A stretch of DNA of 64,000 nucleotides from Conus ventricosus (lineage: Eukaryota > Mollusca > Gastropoda > Neogastropoda > Conidae), in the NCBI GenBank assembly GCA_018398815.1, contig CM031614.1:53911673-53975672 (forward strand). Direction: 5' to 3'. Below are positions 59,119-64,000 of this stretch, one piece after another; the stretch's first letter is position 1; every line of letters begins with the position of its first letter. The notes beneath the pieces were generated by a model. That model did no database searches, was not told the origin of the DNA, and saw nothing but the letters and a program-made list of their open reading frames with translations. The translations under genes were made by a program, and so were the position numbers.

Positions 59119-59862
59119 ATTATAAATAAAGCTTGCTCTTATGTCTTAGATTGAAGAAATAGGGGGAAGATAAGCATTCATATCTGCAGTGGTAGATGAT
59201 TCTGCCTAACTAACAGTATGTGCTTGAGTGGGTGAATGGGAGAAAAAAAAAAAAAGCTTCTCACAATGAACCTTCAGCAAGCTTATAGTCTCCAAGGGGA
59301 GACACCCTCCAATAGGGAGGGAAACTCACTAACATATAACTCCTGGTCATATACCGATATTTCGAAACTTGGTGGTTTCTCCTCAGTGACCGCGGAAAGT
59401 GGTAATTTGACTCCTCTGCCTTTTCAGTTTTAAGAAGAATGCAATCCCAGAAAAGGCTGGTGTGCAATACCGTAGTATGTTTGTTGAGTTTTCAAAAAAC
59501 CAACCAAAGGTGCCACCTAAGAAAGCAAAAGAAAATCGTGAAAGAGCACAAACAAGCTACATTTTCTTGTGAAAAGTAGAAAATATAAAAAGATATCCTC
59601 TTAAGACACAAGTGCTGAGGGCCAGTTCTTGGAATGAATCCGCAAGGGACTAAAATACAACAAACTAATAAATTCCAAGGATAAGTACCGAGCACCGTTC
59701 ACTGCAGATATGAATGCTTATCTTCCCCCTATTTCTTCAATCTAAGACATAAGAGCAAGCTTTGTTTATAATCAATATTTCTTGCAGTCATTGCAACACC
59801 AAGCTGCTCCGTAAGTTGCTGGAACGGTGCTCGGTACTTATCCTTGGAATTTATTAGTTTGT

Positions 59863-59866
<4 letters not shown>
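59119..59866. repeat. Compound inverted repeats, Penelope-type terminus
   Basis: A 72-bp inverted pair lies at 59119-59190 and 59701-59772 (one mismatch). A second 45-bp perfect pair lies at 59656-59700 and 59822-59866, directly abutting the first. The hammerhead motif at 59345-59391 sits between the first pair. Nested inverted repeats with a hammerhead are consistent with rearranged Penelope long terminal repeats. Confidence 0.7.
59345..59391 (-). ncRNA. Hammerhead ribozyme (type I, short stem III)
   Basis: On the minus strand: stem I GGTCA; core CTGAGGA; stem II GAAAC with loop CACCAA and GTTTC; core GAA; stem III ATA with loop TCGG and TAT; then A at the cleavage position; stem I return strand TGACC. 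All conserved core positions (CUGANGA, GAAA, UH) and all three helices pair without mismatch. Very short stem III type I hammerheads are known from Penelope-like elements, where they process the RNA. Predicted cleavage follows the A at 59350. Activity is inferred from structure. Confidence 0.85.

Positions 59867-59867
<1 letters not shown>

Positions 59868-59947
<80 letters not shown>
59868..59947. repeat. AT dinucleotide repeat
   Basis: About 80 bp of (TA)n with single interruptions. Similar tracts lie at 60318-60363 and 61002-61072. Confidence 0.98.
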
Positions 59948-59948
<1 letters not shown>

Positions 59949-60074
59949 TATCCTTCGCTGGCTGCTTTGGGGGTGCTGTTGGATTCTTTCTTGAACTCTT
60001 GGTGGTGAGAACACCACAGAATTATGGACTGTGGTGTGTCTCTATTTGACACCAGGAGCGCAGACACAATCAGC

Positions 60075-60115
60075 CGTGTCTTCCTGATGAGTCCGATCCA
60101 GCAGACGAAAGGCCT
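60075..60115 (+). ncRNA. Partial hammerhead-like motif
   Basis: CTGATGA-GTC ... GAC-GAAA occurs at about 60083-60110, preceded by a hairpin GACAC/GTGTC. Core boxes and a short stem II are present, but I cannot find pairing stems I and III, so it may be a decayed copy. Confidence 0.3.
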
Positions 60116-60314
60116 AGGAGCAGGCAATACAAACAGATCTGCCTTCGAGAGAGTTTACGATGGTTCCCTCAGACAGCTAGTGAAGGGTTTCTCATTATTC
60201 ATGATATATTCCCCCTTTTTTTCCTAAAAGTTCAAATCTTTGCCAAGTCATTACTATAATGACCGAAGAACTGTTAGCCTGCACTTGTTTTCCCCCAATA
60301 CTTAATTGTTCAGC

Positions 60315-60368
<54 letters not shown>

Positions 60369-60457
60369 ATGGTAGTGAGTACCAACAAAATGAAAAGCAG
60401 TACAGAGAAAAACGAGGGTGATGAAAGGAAATCCTGCAACTGTATCAAGAAAGAACA

Positions 60458-60920
60458 GTGCCCTCGAGCAACAAATGCCTCTACAACAGCATTGTGTACC
60501 AAGCCACTGTAACATCAGAGAACGCAGAAGAAACATATATAGGTATCACTGAAAACCAATTTAAAACTAGATATGCAAACCACAAACAGTCATTTAACAA
60601 AGAAAGATACAAAAACCAAACAGAATTGAGTAAATACATCTGGAAGCTCAAAGAGAATAAAAGATAGAATACAATATATCCTGGAAAATCATAGAAAGAG
60701 CAGCACCATATACAACAACATTTCAAAAAGATGTAACCTATGCTCAACAGAAAAGCACATAATACTATGCAAACCACAACTGGCAACTTTAAATACTAGG
60801 ATAGAAATGGTTAACAACTGCAGGCACAAGTGGAAATTCCTATCAGTGAACAAGAACCAGAAGCACACGAAAAACACAGACAGCACGTGATGACAGACAC
60901 ACAAGCAGTTATAAAACACC
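60458..60920 (+). pseudogene. Penelope-like element GIY-YIG endonuclease domain
   Basis: C-terminal part of a Penelope-like retroelement protein: YQATVTSENAEETYIGITEN, FKTRYANHKQSFN, then (frameshifted) ISWKIIERAAPY, CNLCSTEK and NNCRHKWKFL. This is the GIY-YIG-type nuclease that nicks target DNA, with the CCHH zinc motif typical of these elements. The RT part is absent: upstream sequence is an AT repeat, so the copy is 5'-truncated. Confidence 0.85.
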
Positions 60921-60937
60921 GGCAGCACAGACCCACC

Positions 60938-60980
60938 ACATCCTGATGATTGCATTGCATGAAACAGCGCTGTAGATAGT
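60938..60980 (+). ncRNA. Hammerhead-like motif 3' of the Penelope ORF
   Basis: CATC, then CTGATGA, stem II TGC-att-GCA flanked by a U-U mismatch, GAA, stem III ACA-gcgc-TGT, then A and GATAG. Core boxes are intact; stem I is only about three base pairs. Its place just downstream of the GIY-YIG frame is where Penelope elements carry hammerheads. It may be weak or decayed. Confidence 0.55.
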
Positions 60981-60996
60981 TTTAAACCTTACTTTT

Positions 60997-64000
<3,004 letters not shown>

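Overview
This is eukaryotic nuclear DNA packed with transposable elements. Evidence: GT-AG introns with conserved phases, LINEs, LTR retrotransposons, Penelope-like (PLE) and piggyBac elements, tRNA-derived SINEs, C2H2 zinc-finger repeats, long microsatellites and two 1000-N scaffold gaps. The overall repertoire resembles a lophotrochozoan, most likely a mollusc, but that assignment is inference. Almost every long reading frame is broken by 1-base indels, often in homopolymers. Part of this is decay and part looks like weakly polished long-read consensus, so 'pseudogene' here often means 'not intact as assembled'.

Layout. 1-5390 is a LINE with an RNase H domain (I/Nimb-like): ORF1 with zinc knuckles, then ORF2 with EN, RT and RNase H. 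Its C-terminus and 3' tail resume at 26105-26475. Between them sits piggyBac copy A (5395-26104). A is split by Gypsy-1 (7556-21329), whose 5' LTR is split by Gypsy-2 (13735-20614). Four layers of insertion can be read, with target-site duplications for the two LTR elements and an unoccupied site in piggyBac copy B (46200-53561). 26676-27675 is a gap. 27676-33930 holds a duplicated segment of about 0.8 kb, a BED-like remnant, SINE-like sequence and isolated exon-like pieces. 37060-42320 is a degenerate array of about 31 C2H2 fingers plus a few more, interrupted by a second piggyBac-like family (D1 at 39699, D2 at 42325). D2 contains a Penelope-like fold-back insertion (43773-45363). 53566-54485 is a CR1/L2-like endonuclease fragment. 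54490-58000 is the left half of a diverged piggyBac (copy C) with a hAT-like insertion in an intron. 59001-61100 is PLE-derived sequence with a GIY-YIG domain and hammerhead ribozyme motifs. 61125-64000 is another LINE on the minus strand, interrupted by a SINE.

The most interesting system is the piggyBac family A/B/C. These are elements of about 6.4-7 kb with two convergent, intron-containing genes: a transposase read inward from the right end and an unrecognised small accessory gene read inward from the left end. The accessory gene has the same exon lengths, intron phases and protein core (GSSRKEVYR.LWGSL, TL.YPEE.R.AVR.RF, DAG.YDRQY) in A and in the diverged copy C, which suggests it is a functional part of the transposon. 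The left ends of both subfamilies carry perfect palindromes about 42 and 104 bp from the terminus. Their arm sequences differ completely between subfamilies while position and symmetry are kept.

Second, both LTR elements show the unusual Gmr1-like order (integrase upstream of RNase H), and both have lost the RT core. Third, a hammerhead ribozyme motif that satisfies every conserved core position lies at 59345-59391 (minus strand), next to PLE sequence with a second hammerhead-like motif at 60938-60980. No complete conserved host gene is recognisable; the zinc-finger locus is the best candidate for a former one.
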